From Geobacter sp. (GTDB lineage: Bacteria; Desulfobacterota; Desulfuromonadia; Geobacterales; Pseudopelobacteraceae), in assembly GCA_027346925.1 (NCBI GenBank), contig DAIERH010000002.1, positions 1 through 58,362 of the forward strand: a stretch of 58,362 nucleotides of DNA, read 5' to 3'. Position 1 is the first letter of the stretch; each line of letters begins with the position of its first letter. Below are positions 1 to 8,366 of the stretch, one piece after another. Under the pieces are notes generated by a model. The model was not told where the DNA came from. It saw only the letters and a program-made list of their open reading frames with translations, and did not search any database. The translations under genes were made by a program, and so were the position numbers.

Positions 1-2
1 CG

Positions 3-362
3 TTATGCTGGGTAAAGCTGTATCTCGATTACATCCTGAGATAGTGGCTTTGCCCTCTCGATAAAGCACTGCACCGGAGATTCGGCCAGCACTCGCCCCA
101 CATCCATCATTACTGCCCGGTATCCGTACCGCTGGAGGGTGGCATACTCAGAGGGAGTGAACCAGCGCCGCAATTGCTCCAGAGTCAAACATGCGCTCCC
201 CATTGCCATGCCGAGGATGCCGCGTTGATCCACCCGGCCAAACTCAACATACCACGGCGGCAGATTGTCCCAATCCTCGCGCTCTTCCGCCCACCGCTGA
301 GAAAATCCGGGTTTCCACGGTCCTCTACCGTCCTTGTCCTGCACTCTGTAAACTGTCGGCAT
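3..362 (-). CDS. cassette protein, unknown function
   Basis: ORF; internal ATG at 360-362 preceded (minus strand) by AGGAGGAATTGAGG; TAA stop lies in GTTA core at 2-5. Confidence 0.7.
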   Translation of the reverse strand: MPTVYRVQDKDGRGPWKPGFSQRWAEEREDWDNLPPWYVEFGRVDQRGILGMAMGSACLTLEQLRRWFTPSEYATLQRYGYRAVMMDVGRVLAESPVQCFIERAKPLSQDVIEIQLYPA

Positions 363-388
363 CCTCAATTCCTCCTGCGAAATCAGCA

Positions 389-445
389 TAACCACGATGG
401 TGGACAGGGGCCGAAACTACCCGGCCCGTCACCACGTGGCCGTTA
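389..445 (+). repeat. attC-like site 1
   Basis: TAACCACGATGGTGGAC...GTCACCACGTGGCCGTTA; hairpin with extra a and g in the 5' arm. Confidence 0.8.
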
Positions 446-928
446 GATTACTTCGTTCACCACCACGCCGAGGCCGGACTTTTTCAAAATCTCCAGATTG
501 TCCTTACCGTAGGCCACCAAGCAGATCGGTGCGCCAGAGTTGAAATCCGCCCGTTTGCCGTCAACGAAGTGGAAGTGTGGCCGCCCTTTGAGGAACAGTA
601 CACCGTCAGCCTTGCCCCACACCGTCTCGTAAAACATGGCAGTCTCGGTGCGGGCCGGTATCAAGGCAATACCGTTGCCATGCTCGGCCATCCGTTTCAG
701 CCAGGAGACGGCAAATTTCCCAAAAGGCGGGTTGCACCATACCCGGCCATGCCACGGCTGATTGAGCCCGTTGTCCTGCACCGTGTAATGCTTGGCCGCT
801 GTCGGCCACGGACGGTTGACCGGGCTGCATGGGTCAAGATCGAACTGCCCCAACTTCGCCAGGATCTCCGGTGGTGTCAGCCACTCGTCATTTTTCATTG
901 CTGCACTTTGATGCCCTGATAATCCCAT
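443..928 (-). CDS. phage DNA N-6-adenine methyltransferase (Dam-like, WCNPPFG motif)
   Basis: WLTPPEI...DPCSPVNRPWPTAAKHYTVQDNGL...VWCNPPFG; RBS GGAGGCAGGA. Confidence 0.85.
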   Translation of the reverse strand: MGLSGHQSAAMKNDEWLTPPEILAKLGQFDLDPCSPVNRPWPTAAKHYTVQDNGLNQPWHGRVWCNPPFGKFAVSWLKRMAEHGNGIALIPARTETAMFYETVWGKADGVLFLKGRPHFHFVDGKRADFNSGAPICLVAYGKDNLEILKKSGLGVVVNEVI

Positions 929-945
929 TCCTGCCTCCAGTAATC

Positions 946-1011
946 TAACCAGGCGTAGCAGACGGATTCCGTTCCGCTGCGCTCCACTTCACCGCTGTAC
1001 TCAAGCCGTTA
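946..1011 (+). repeat. attC-like site 2
   Basis: TAACCAGGCGTAGCAGACGG...CCGCTGTACTCAAGCCGTTA; gta-G-cag-A-cgg pairs with ccgctgtac. Confidence 0.85.
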
Positions 1012-1014
1012 TGC

Positions 1015-1239
1015 TCACCATTGACAGGTACAACCTTGTTTTCCGTCGTAGGAAGGAGCACCACACTCCTGACAAAAACCCAACGGTTGCAACCCTCCTG
1101 TTCTTTCCTTTAAGCCAATAGTTCGATTAAACAAAGTTTGCCTTGGTATTACTCTGTCCGAACATGTTTTATAGACGTACCCATCCAGACAATTTCCATC
1201 CCAAGTTCTACCATGGCATTTTTTGTTTTGGCATTTCAT
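1015..1239 (-). CDS. small Cys-rich (zinc-ribbon-like) cassette protein
   Basis: ORF with CxxxxC...CxxC pairs. Confidence 0.55.
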   Translation of the reverse strand: MKCQNKKCHGRTWDGNCLDGYVYKTCSDRVIPRQTLFNRTIGLKERTGGLQPLGFCQECGAPSYDGKQGCTCQW

Positions 1240-1549
1240 GCTACCACCCCTTTCCCCTTACAGGCATAGCAGGCATATGAACCGCCATCTTCATCGCCGT
1301 CCTCTCCAGTCCCATCACAATAAGTGCACAGACGAGATTCAACTATCAATTCCTTGCCGATCTCCAAACAATCGTCATCGTCAACCCAGTCATGCAGAAG
1401 ACGATTTCCTGTTCGGTATAATAGCAACCGGAGATTGTAAACTTCTTCCGCCAGAGTATTTAATCGCTTATTTGTATTTGTAAGGCATTTGTCACAATTC
1501 CCATTCAAGGTGCCTCTTACAGGTTTTCCATATTGCTTCGTTGAATTCA
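1236..1549 (-). CDS. cassette protein with CxxCxGTGEDGD zinc motif; paralogue of 53599-53970
   Basis: YNLRLLLYRTGNRL...CTYCDGTGEDGDEDGGSYACYACKGKG. Confidence 0.7.
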
Positions 1550-1577
1550 TCTTTCCTCCTCTTGCCGCAGACTGGCA

Positions 1578-1631
1578 TAACCAGTCGCGGCACACGGTCT
1601 GCGCTCCGATTGCCGGTGCGCTTTGTCGTTA
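1578..1631 (+). repeat. attC-like site 3
   Basis: TAACCAGTCGCGGCACACGG...CCGGTGCGCTTTGTCGTTA; gcg-G-cac-A-cgg / ccggtgcgc. Confidence 0.85.
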
Positions 1632-2357
1632 TAAATCTAATTGAGATTGCGGCAGCTCCCAAACCGGCGCGGAATTATGCCGCTCGATCCTCCACGCCAA
1701 CACTTCCGATTTTTGACTTGCTGAAATATCCGTGTAGCACCCTTTCCAGCGTTCGGTGTTGCCGTTGTTTCTGCCACAGTTGCACGAATCGGCAGACCCT
1801 AAGGGCAGCAGCTTAAATATGTCCGGGTTCAACATTCGGAGTCCGTGAACCTTGCACCGTGGGCGGCCTTGATCGTCACACACAACGGCCATCACTTCCG
1901 CCATTCTCGCCCACCATGATTTTGTCCCCGGCGTCGGCCACTGGCCAGAGCTGCCGATTGCAATTCGTGGGTAATTGTCAACGAGCCTTTCCAGATGCTC
2001 CATTGATTCGTGCATGTGGTAGACCGGCACGCCAAAGGGTGCTTTGCGACCGTACTGAAACATCAGCCGCCAGTTGTCATCCTCGGTGCCATCAATGATG
2101 TCCGGTATCAGGTGCCAGTCGTAACCAGGATGCGCCACCCACTCATTCACCCACCGATAGTATTCATCCCAATCGGGGGTTTTGCCGCCCTTCCAGAAGG
2201 TAAAAGCACCGTTGTCCAGCACGAAAGAGGCGCACGTTGCCGCCACTATGTTCATATCCTGCTGGTTTGCGAAAGAGACAAGCGCGTGTTTCCCTGACAA
2301 AAATCGGGCGATTTCAACGCTATTCCCGCCTATCGGTGTTCCATGATATGCAATCAA
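1629..2357 (-). CDS. cassette protein, possible TGT/DpdA-like TIM-barrel (low-confidence fold guess)
   Basis: SFVLDNGAFTFWKGG...DWHLIPDIIDGT; motif impression only. Confidence 0.4.
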   Translation of the reverse strand: MIAYHGTPIGGNSVEIARFLSGKHALVSFANQQDMNIVAATCASFVLDNGAFTFWKGGKTPDWDEYYRWVNEWVAHPGYDWHLIPDIIDGTEDDNWRLMFQYGRKAPFGVPVYHMHESMEHLERLVDNYPRIAIGSSGQWPTPGTKSWWARMAEVMAVVCDDQGRPRCKVHGLRMLNPDIFKLLPLGSADSCNCGRNNGNTERWKGCYTDISASQKSEVLAWRIERHNSAPVWELPQSQLDL

Positions 2358-2392
2358 AATCTAGCCCTCACTTCGTAGCCGCCACCGATTTA

Positions 2393-2441
2393 TAACCAGT
2401 CGCGGCACACAGTCGCTTCGCGCTGGTGCGCTTTGTCGTTA
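2393..2441 (+). repeat. attC-like site 4
   Basis: TAACCAGTCGCGGCACACAG...CTGGTGCGCTTTGTCGTTA; near-identical arms to site 3. Confidence 0.85.
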
Positions 2442-2840
2442 TACCCTGAACTTCAAAAACGCTTCTGGCAGTGCCACGTTTGCCGGAATTTCATATTCAA
2501 AGAACAAAGGTGCTATCTGTTTCGCTTTGTATCCAGCCAAGCCGCAGCCAATCTGTGTGACCAGAAAAAAGAGTTGGGGGTTCTGCTTGGCAAACTTAAT
2601 GAACTTGCCTATTTGCGCCGATATTGCCGAAAGAGGCAGAGTTTCCAGCCTTGCGCCTTTAGTGGCTATCCCGTAGGACTGCCCCATCAAGCCAACACCT
2701 TGCCCTGCTTTCGCTCCAAACTTACGCATCGCCAGCAGAGCAGCACCCTTGCCGTGCCTTCCGGAGTAGTTGGAGCCAAAGACGAAGATTTCATTGCCTT
2801 CGAGTTTGGTGATATTGTCGGGTGCTACTTTGATTTCCAT
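2439..2840 (-). CDS. phage non-structural protein, A1S_2505-family/macrodomain-like
   Basis: EIFVFGSNYSGRHGKGAALLAMRKFGAKAGQGVGLMGQSYGIATK. Confidence 0.65.
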   Translation of the reverse strand: MEIKVAPDNITKLEGNEIFVFGSNYSGRHGKGAALLAMRKFGAKAGQGVGLMGQSYGIATKGARLETLPLSAISAQIGKFIKFAKQNPQLFFLVTQIGCGLAGYKAKQIAPLFFEYEIPANVALPEAFLKFRV

Positions 2841-2857
2841 AAGTCCCTCCAAGGGTA

Positions 2858-2913
2858 TAACCAGCTTATTGGTGCTGTCTGCGCTGCGCTTCACAGCACA
2901 GCTAGATACGTTA
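2858..2913 (+). repeat. attC-like site 5
   Basis: TAACCAGCT...TGCTGT/ACAGCA...AGCTAGATACGTTA. Confidence 0.7.
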
Positions 2914-3111
2914 TGGTACTCCACATATATCGCATTGGACGGCGCATGGCTTGTTGTCGCGGAACACCAGTGGGCAATTAGCGTTCAGATTGCCCTCATG
3001 GAACAAACGTGATTGCATCTCCAGTGCCTTCTGTGCAGCTTCCCCCAATGTTTCGGCATGCACCCCGATACCCTGCGCCATGCCTTTTCGGTCAAAATTG
3101 TATCGTTGCAT
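2911..3111 (-). CDS. small cassette protein (MQRYNFDRKGMAQG...)
   Basis: ORF between attC sites; stop in GTTA core. Confidence 0.55.
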   Translation of the reverse strand: MQRYNFDRKGMAQGIGVHAETLGEAAQKALEMQSRLFHEGNLNANCPLVFRDNKPCAVQCDICGVP

Positions 3112-3128
3112 CTGGCACCTCCGTACCA

Positions 3129-3177
3129 TAACCACTGCATCCACGCCGACCTCCGGCGCGTGATGCGCGGCCCGTTA
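3129..3177 (+). repeat. attC-like site 6 (last of array B)
   Basis: TAACCACTGCATCCACGCC...GGCGCGTGATGCGCGGCCCGTTA; gcatc-C-acg bulge in 5' arm. Confidence 0.75.
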
Positions 3178-4629
3178 CTCAAACAACCCCTTCCCCGAAC
3201 TCCGCCCCTGCCGCCTCATATTCCACTTCACATAAGCCCACTTGGGATCATATCCCCGCCGCTTTGCCAGAGCCTGCAGTTCCTCCAGCGTCTTGCACAT
3301 GCCTTCTTCCCGCTTCTTATCGGCAGCGGCCCGCCGTTCTTCAATCTGCCGAAACCGCTCAACGTCAAGTTCTTCCAGGTCGCCGTCAACCTGCTCGATC
3401 TTGCGGGTGTTTGCCTCATGGAGGTGCCCACAGTAGGGACATTTAGGGCCAGGCGGCAGGTAGACAGCATAGCACTTCTCGCATTGCTTCGTGCGAAGAC
3501 TTTTCTCGGTGTCTGACTTTTTGGTCCGTTTCGCTTCGCCGTCCAGGGACCACTCTATATCGCCGTCTGGATGCCCGAGCAGATGCAGCCCGTGGCGGTC
3601 GACATTGCTGACGTGGTCCAGAATCCAAGCACAGTCCTTGCCAGGGGAAACCCGCAACGTCCGGCCAATCTGCTGCATCACCAGCGACAACGAGGCGGTC
3701 GGGCGTAGTAGGATGCCGGCGGCCACCACCGGAACGTCTGTCCCCTCTGATATCAGGTCGCAACTCGTCAGGACGTTCAGTTGACCATTCCCAAGGGCCG
3801 AAATGCGGTTTTTCCTATCCACGTCCGACATAGTGCCATCGACGGACGTTGCTTGAAACCCGGCGGCCCGGAACTGATCGGCTACATGCTCGGCATGGGC
3901 TACAGAGGCACAGAAGGCAATGGCCGGAGCTCCGCTGCATATCCTCCGATAGTGGTCAACAGCGCAACCCGTGATCACCGGTTTGTCCATGACTGCTGTT
4001 ACTTCGCCTTGTTTGTACTCGCCAAAGCGTTTGTGTAACCCCGACAGGTCGGCGCCAACGGGCGGAGCGTAGATCCTGGGTGGGGACAGGAAACCACGCC
4101 GTATCAACTCCGACATGGGGGGGCCGGCCACCATGGAGTCAAAATGCCCACCGCAATGACGACCAAGCCCGCGGCCATCCATGCGGCACGGAGTGGCGGT
4201 CACGCCTAGTAGCTTCGCTGCCGAGTAATGCCTTATGATCTTGTCCCACGATGCGGCCACGGAGTGATGGCATTCGTCGCTGACGATCAACTGCGGTGCC
4301 GGGTACTTACCCAGCCTTAGCACCAGTGTCTGGACACTGGCAACCTGGACGGGCATAAATGGGTCAGGGGTAAAACTAGGGGCAATGATGCCATGGTGGA
4401 CACTGAGTTCGTGTAGAGCTTCAGAAAATTGTCGGATAAGTTCCTGCCGATGAACAAGAAACCATACACGATTATTCCGTTTTACGGCGCCTTCTGCAAT
4501 GTGACTTGCCACCACGGTCTTGCCCCCGCCTGTACTAAGCTGATACAGCACAGCCTGGTCACCCTGCCGAAAACGATTCCTGATGTGTTGCACGTCGCGG
4601 GATTGGTAATCACGAAGGGCGAATTTCAT
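3175..4629 (-). CDS. DEAD/DEAH-box superfamily II helicase with C-terminal zinc ribbon
   Basis: LRDYQSRDVQHIR...STGGGKTVVA, DECHH, QQIGRTLRV; CEKCYAVYLPPGPKCPYCGH. Confidence 0.9.
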   Translation of the reverse strand: MKFALRDYQSRDVQHIRNRFRQGDQAVLYQLSTGGGKTVVASHIAEGAVKRNNRVWFLVHRQELIRQFSEALHELSVHHGIIAPSFTPDPFMPVQVASVQTLVLRLGKYPAPQLIVSDECHHSVAASWDKIIRHYSAAKLLGVTATPCRMDGRGLGRHCGGHFDSMVAGPPMSELIRRGFLSPPRIYAPPVGADLSGLHKRFGEYKQGEVTAVMDKPVITGCAVDHYRRICSGAPAIAFCASVAHAEHVADQFRAAGFQATSVDGTMSDVDRKNRISALGNGQLNVLTSCDLISEGTDVPVVAAGILLRPTASLSLVMQQIGRTLRVSPGKDCAWILDHVSNVDRHGLHLLGHPDGDIEWSLDGEAKRTKKSDTEKSLRTKQCEKCYAVYLPPGPKCPYCGHLHEANTRKIEQVDGDLEELDVERFRQIEERRAAADKKREEGMCKTLEELQALAKRRGYDPKWAYVKWNMRRQGRSSGKGLFE

Positions 4630-4892
4630 TCGAGATAGTACCCCCGGTCTAGGTTGTTGTCTATGACCTCCTCTCTAGCCAGATCGATGTCCGCACCCCG
4701 GCCGGAGAGTATCCTGTGCAGGGTTTCGGTGCTCTGTTTGACATCCCATGCCTCGGCGGCCGCGTGCTGGAGATTGCCGACCAGAAGCGCGCGGCCCACC
4801 TCCAGAACCTCGGAAAGCAGGTGCCACCACTGGCGCCAGAGGGAATTGGTTACGAATCGGGTGGGAGGGAACTGGTATAAGGGCTTGTTCAC
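4626..4892 (-). CDS. hypothetical protein between helicase and integrase
   Basis: ORF overlapping both neighbours by 4 nt. Confidence 0.6.
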   Translation of the reverse strand: MNKPLYQFPPTRFVTNSLWRQWWHLLSEVLEVGRALLVGNLQHAAAEAWDVKQSTETLHRILSGRGADIDLAREEVIDNNLDRGYYLE

Positions 4893-6052
4893 AGCATGCC
4901 TCCCTGGGCAACGCCGGCCAGGATCTGACAGGCGTCTTCGGCAGGGGTGAGCCCGAGGCGGGCAGCGTGGGCTATGAGCCAGCGCCGGATATCATCGGGC
5001 ACGACTACTTCGATAGCATCTCCAGCGAGACCAAGCAGCCGATCCAGGGGGCTGCGGATGCCAACCGAGCGGGTGAACTGGGTATAGGTTTCGGTGGTCT
5101 TGACGTTGCGATGGCCGAGCATGCGCTGCAGCTGACGAATATCAAGGCCATCTTCGAGCATGTGGGTGGCGAAACTGTGCCGCATGCAGTGGGGCGTGGC
5201 GTGCTTGAGGACATGGGCTTTTCTTCTGGCGATCTGAAATGCCTCCTGCACTGCGGTGACATGGATGTGCGGCCGACCTTGGCTGCCGTCTTCGGCGCTC
5301 CAGCGTGACTGAGCCGGGAAAAGGAACTGCCAACCGAATTCCTTTGATGCTGACCGGTATTTGCGGGCAAGGGCATCCGGCAGTTCTACGCAGCCGAATC
5401 CTTCGGCCAGATCGGCGTCATGGATGCGTTTTGCTTCGGCAATTTGTTCCCGCAGCGGCTCTATGAGCATCTGGGGAATATCGAGTACCCGGGCGGTGCC
5501 ATGTTTGCTCTCGCGGATGTCCAATTTGCCCCGGTCAAGATCCACATCCTTGACTCTGATCTCCAGACAATCGACCTCTACCCGGAGACCACAGCCGTAC
5601 ATGAGGGAGTTGATGAGCCGGTAAACCCCGGTTGAAGCGGTGATGATGCCGCGCACTTCTTCACGGGAGAGGATGACGTACAGATGCTGGGAGCGTTTGG
5701 CCCGGGCAGCGTCGATCTTGCCCGGCTCGGTTTTCAGGACGTTGCGATAGAAGAAGAGCAGGGCGTTGAATGCCTGGTTCTGGGTGCTGGCCGAGACATG
5801 CCGGACCTCGGCCAGATAGGTGAGGTACTTGCGGATGGCGGTTTCAGACACGTCCATGCAATGGGTGCGGTATTTCCAGCAGATAAAGTCGACGGCCCAG
5901 CAGCGGTATGCTTTGCGGGTGGATTTTTTAGAATGATGCAGGGCAAATTCCTTTTCCAAATCTGACAGCCAGACAACAACAGACGGCCTTTTCAGTGTTT
6001 CATTATCCGCTGCATTTCGGTTGTTGTGGTTGTCATTCCGGTATATTGCCAT
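4889..6052 (-). CDS. intI-like: integron-type tyrosine recombinase (IntI-like)
   Basis: Catalytic GLRVE, HCMRHSFATHML, MLGHRNVKTT, YTQF; IntI-specific insert GCVELPDALARKYRSASKEFGWQFLFPAQSRW and C-terminal GIRSPLDRL; start MAIYR with upstream RBS AAGGAG. Confidence 0.92.
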   Translation of the reverse strand: MAIYRNDNHNNRNAADNETLKRPSVVVWLSDLEKEFALHHSKKSTRKAYRCWAVDFICWKYRTHCMDVSETAIRKYLTYLAEVRHVSASTQNQAFNALLFFYRNVLKTEPGKIDAARAKRSQHLYVILSREEVRGIITASTGVYRLINSLMYGCGLRVEVDCLEIRVKDVDLDRGKLDIRESKHGTARVLDIPQMLIEPLREQIAEAKRIHDADLAEGFGCVELPDALARKYRSASKEFGWQFLFPAQSRWSAEDGSQGRPHIHVTAVQEAFQIARRKAHVLKHATPHCMRHSFATHMLEDGLDIRQLQRMLGHRNVKTTETYTQFTRSVGIRSPLDRLLGLAGDAIEVVVPDDIRRWLIAHAARLGLTPAEDACQILAGVAQGGML

Positions 6053-6105
6053 GATTCGCTCCTTTCTGCTTATACAGACCCGGTTGGTGGTGTAATCAAT
6101 GGTTA
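6040..6105 (+). other. attI-like site C (upstream of intI)
   Basis: CTTATACAGACCCGGTTGGTGGTGTAATCAATGGTTA; similar to 53355-53433 and 57659-57736. Confidence 0.65.
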
Positions 6106-6372
6106 TGCCAAATCTTGAAATTCTTCGATGTCGGTGTATTCGGGAACGTACTCCCCGTTTCTGGCTTTGATGCCCTCTTTGACGCCTAAGAGGAATAAAT
6201 TTTCCAGACGGTTCAAGAGTTCCTTGTCGTCCAATGACTTGATGCCACACGCCGCCTTAATTACTGCCATTTTGCAAACGGTCACAAGGTCGCTAGGCTC
6301 ATTCGCCGTACATGACGCGCATGGAGTCCCCCGACAATCGTTCTCACTGTCCAGACCGAAATAACATGCCAT
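6103..6372 (-). CDS. cassette protein, unknown function
   Basis: MACYFGLDSENDCRGTPC...; TAA stop in attI-like GTTA core. Confidence 0.6.
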   Translation of the reverse strand: MACYFGLDSENDCRGTPCASCTANEPSDLVTVCKMAVIKAACGIKSLDDKELLNRLENLFLLGVKEGIKARNGEYVPEYTDIEEFQDLA

Positions 6373-6405
6373 TTTCAACTGCTCCTTTCTGCCACCGAAA
6401 TGGCA

Positions 6406-6453
6406 TAACCAAAAAGATGCACCGTTTGACAACGGTGATCTTCTGGCCCGTTA
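6406..6453 (+). repeat. attC-like site 7
   Basis: TAACCAAAAAGATGCACCGTTTGACAACGGTGATCTTCTGGCCCGTTA; aagat-G-caccgtt / aacggtgatctt. Confidence 0.85.
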
Positions 6454-6466
6454 TAAATCTTGCGCC

Positions 6467-7213
6467 CTATGGCCTTCCGGCCAGCAAGCCCCATGCTCGC
6501 TTGACCAAGAGCGGATTCTGTCCATTTCCAATGGCTTTAAGCCGCTCCATCCCTTCGGCCACTGCATCAGGATTTCGTTTGATTCTGGTGTAATCATCCT
6601 GTGAAAGACCCTCGCAAATTGCTCCTGTATGTTGCCGTCTGAGTGATTCTTCCGCACAAGCGAAGACAACTTTAGAAAAGTCCAAGCTTTCCAACATTGT
6701 GCAGTCGGCCTGAGCAGCGACAATCCAAAGTCGCTCGCCGTTACAGCAACTATCGGTGGCGTAACTTCCCAACACACACCAGTTCGCATCATACCCGCTC
6801 TCGGCCAGGTCTCCGAATATGCGCTGTATGTAGTCGAAAACAAGCAAGCCTGGGACGTTTTCCAAGAGCGCGAATCGTGGTCGTATGATGCGTATGCACT
6901 CGATAGTGGCCGGCCACATGTTGCGGGGGTCGTCTTCGCCCTGTTGGTGCCCGCTGACACTAAATGGCTGGCAGGGGAAACCGGCGCTAAGGACATCAAC
7001 CATTCCCGTATAGCTTGCGGCGTACCCTTCACCAATGAATGCACGGACATCGCAGAAGATGGGGGCATTGTCGAGCAATCCGTCTCTGATTCGCTGTGCT
7101 GTAACTTTCTGGCAGTGTTCGTTCCATTCGACATATCCGCAATGCCTCCAACCAAGTAACTTCGTGCCAAGTATCCCGCCGCCGCTGCCTGTGAATAGTG
7201 ATATTTCCCGCAT
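6467..7213 (-). CDS. DNA cytosine-5 methyltransferase
   Basis: LFTGSGGGILG, GFPCQPFSVSGHQ, ENVPGLL, AIGNGQNP. Confidence 0.9.
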   Translation of the reverse strand: MREISLFTGSGGGILGTKLLGWRHCGYVEWNEHCQKVTAQRIRDGLLDNAPIFCDVRAFIGEGYAASYTGMVDVLSAGFPCQPFSVSGHQQGEDDPRNMWPATIECIRIIRPRFALLENVPGLLVFDYIQRIFGDLAESGYDANWCVLGSYATDSCCNGERLWIVAAQADCTMLESLDFSKVVFACAEESLRRQHTGAICEGLSQDDYTRIKRNPDAVAEGMERLKAIGNGQNPLLVKRAWGLLAGRP

Positions 7214-7255
7214 TCTATGGGCCTCCGGCCCAGCCTTCGGCGGGCGCAAAATTTC

Positions 7256-7307
7256 TAACCAAACGTAGCAGCGGGCGAAAAGCCCCGCCGCTGTACTCAA
7301 GCCGTTA
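7256..7307 (+). repeat. attC-like site 8
   Basis: TAACCAAACGTAGCAGCGGGC...GCCCCGCCGCTGTACTCAAGCCGTTA; gta-G-cagcgg bulge. Confidence 0.85.
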
Positions 7308-7976
7308 TAGGGCTAATTGTAGCTGACTCAGTTCTTGTTCTATCCGTTTGCAAGCCTTCTCAAAATATCCGGCATCCTTTTCAATGCCAATGAAGCGGCG
7401 ACCGGAGCGGATGCAGGCGATTCCAGTTGTGGCACTTCCCATGTACGGATCAAGAACCGTTCCGCCTTCTGGCACCTTTGCCTTTTCGAGGCACCACGCC
7501 ATCAACGGCACCGGTTTCTGTGTGGGGTGCATCCGCGTCAAGGTTTCGCCGGTCAGGGATAAATCACGCTTGCAGTACACCCCATGCCCGCCCTTCATCC
7601 ATGCAATCTCGGCATCAGAGAGAAAGGAGCCGAACGCCTGATCGTACCGCTTAATCCAAACTAACTGCGTCCCCACCGGCACCCGCTGCCCAAAGTGGTT
7701 GACTCCCCACAAAATCACCTTGTCAAAGTTCAGCCAGGGCGAAGGGTCGAACGGCTGATCGTCACCAATAATCGGCGCACCGTTCGCCGTGCCTACATTG
7801 TTCCCGCGCTTCGCAACGCTGGCAGTGTTCCCGCCAGAAAAGCGGCTGTTGTCCGTGTTCAGGTTCATCCCATAGGGCGGGTCAGAAATAACCGCATCCA
7901 CGCAAGAGAGGAGCGGCAGCACGTCGAGGCAATCAGCGTGCCAGAGGGTTACATTTTCAAATTCGACTTTGCGCAT
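7305..7976 (-). CDS. site-specific DNA methyltransferase (N4/N6 type, SDPPYG)
   Basis: VISDPPYGMNL...THPTQKP-like HPTQKPVPL...DPYMGSATTGIA. Confidence 0.88.
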   Translation of the reverse strand: MRKVEFENVTLWHADCLDVLPLLSCVDAVISDPPYGMNLNTDNSRFSGGNTASVAKRGNNVGTANGAPIIGDDQPFDPSPWLNFDKVILWGVNHFGQRVPVGTQLVWIKRYDQAFGSFLSDAEIAWMKGGHGVYCKRDLSLTGETLTRMHPTQKPVPLMAWCLEKAKVPEGGTVLDPYMGSATTGIACIRSGRRFIGIEKDAGYFEKACKRIEQELSQLQLAL

Positions 7977-7994
7977 AAATTCCCTTACGCCCTA

Positions 7995-8047
7995 TAACAA
8001 CGCCTCGCAGCGGGCGATAAGGCCCGCCGCTGAAGGCGCAGCCGTTA
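7995..8047 (+). repeat. attC-like site 9 (VCR-like sequence)
   Basis: TAACAACGCCTCGCAGCGGGCGATAAGGCCCGCCGCTGAAGGCGCAGCCGTTA. Confidence 0.88.
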
Positions 8048-8051
8048 TATT

Positions 8052-8273
8052 CTAGTCGTCTTCATCCTCGTCAGGGAAAACGGCGTCTTCGTCCCAGAAA
8101 CCGCCCTCAGCGAATGCAACATGAATATCAGAGGAGCGATTCATCACCACGATATCGCAACCCTTACCCTCGTACTCCTGATTCAGCTCCAACTCAGGAT
8201 CGAGCAACGACAATTCCCTGATTGCCTCGCCGACAGTTCTAACATTGATGTTCCATTTCCCATTACTGAACAT
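8052..8273 (-). CDS. small acidic cassette protein
   Basis: ORF with C-terminal DEDAVFPDEDEDD. Confidence 0.6.
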   Translation of the reverse strand: MFSNGKWNINVRTVGEAIRELSLLDPELELNQEYEGKGCDIVVMNRSSDIHVAFAEGGFWDEDAVFPDEDEDD

Positions 8274-8307
8274 GGTGCTCCTCCGATCAAAGTTACCCGA
8301 TGGAATA

Positions 8308-8366
8308 TAACCATCGGGTGCTATGGGATGGCGATGAAGCCGCCACCCCAGACCCTCAGGCCGTTA
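8308..8366 (+). repeat. attC-like site 10
   Basis: TAACCATCGGGTGCTATGGG...CCCCAGACCCTCAGGCCGTTA. Confidence 0.75.

Noticed and set aside
389-3177. CRISPR array
   Set aside because: Repeats are not identical, spacing is gene-length, and no cas genes are present
6451-7170. Alternative ORF 6451-7170 ending on the attC core
   Set aside because: Overlaps the well-supported C5 methyltransferase in another frame; translation lacks domain features
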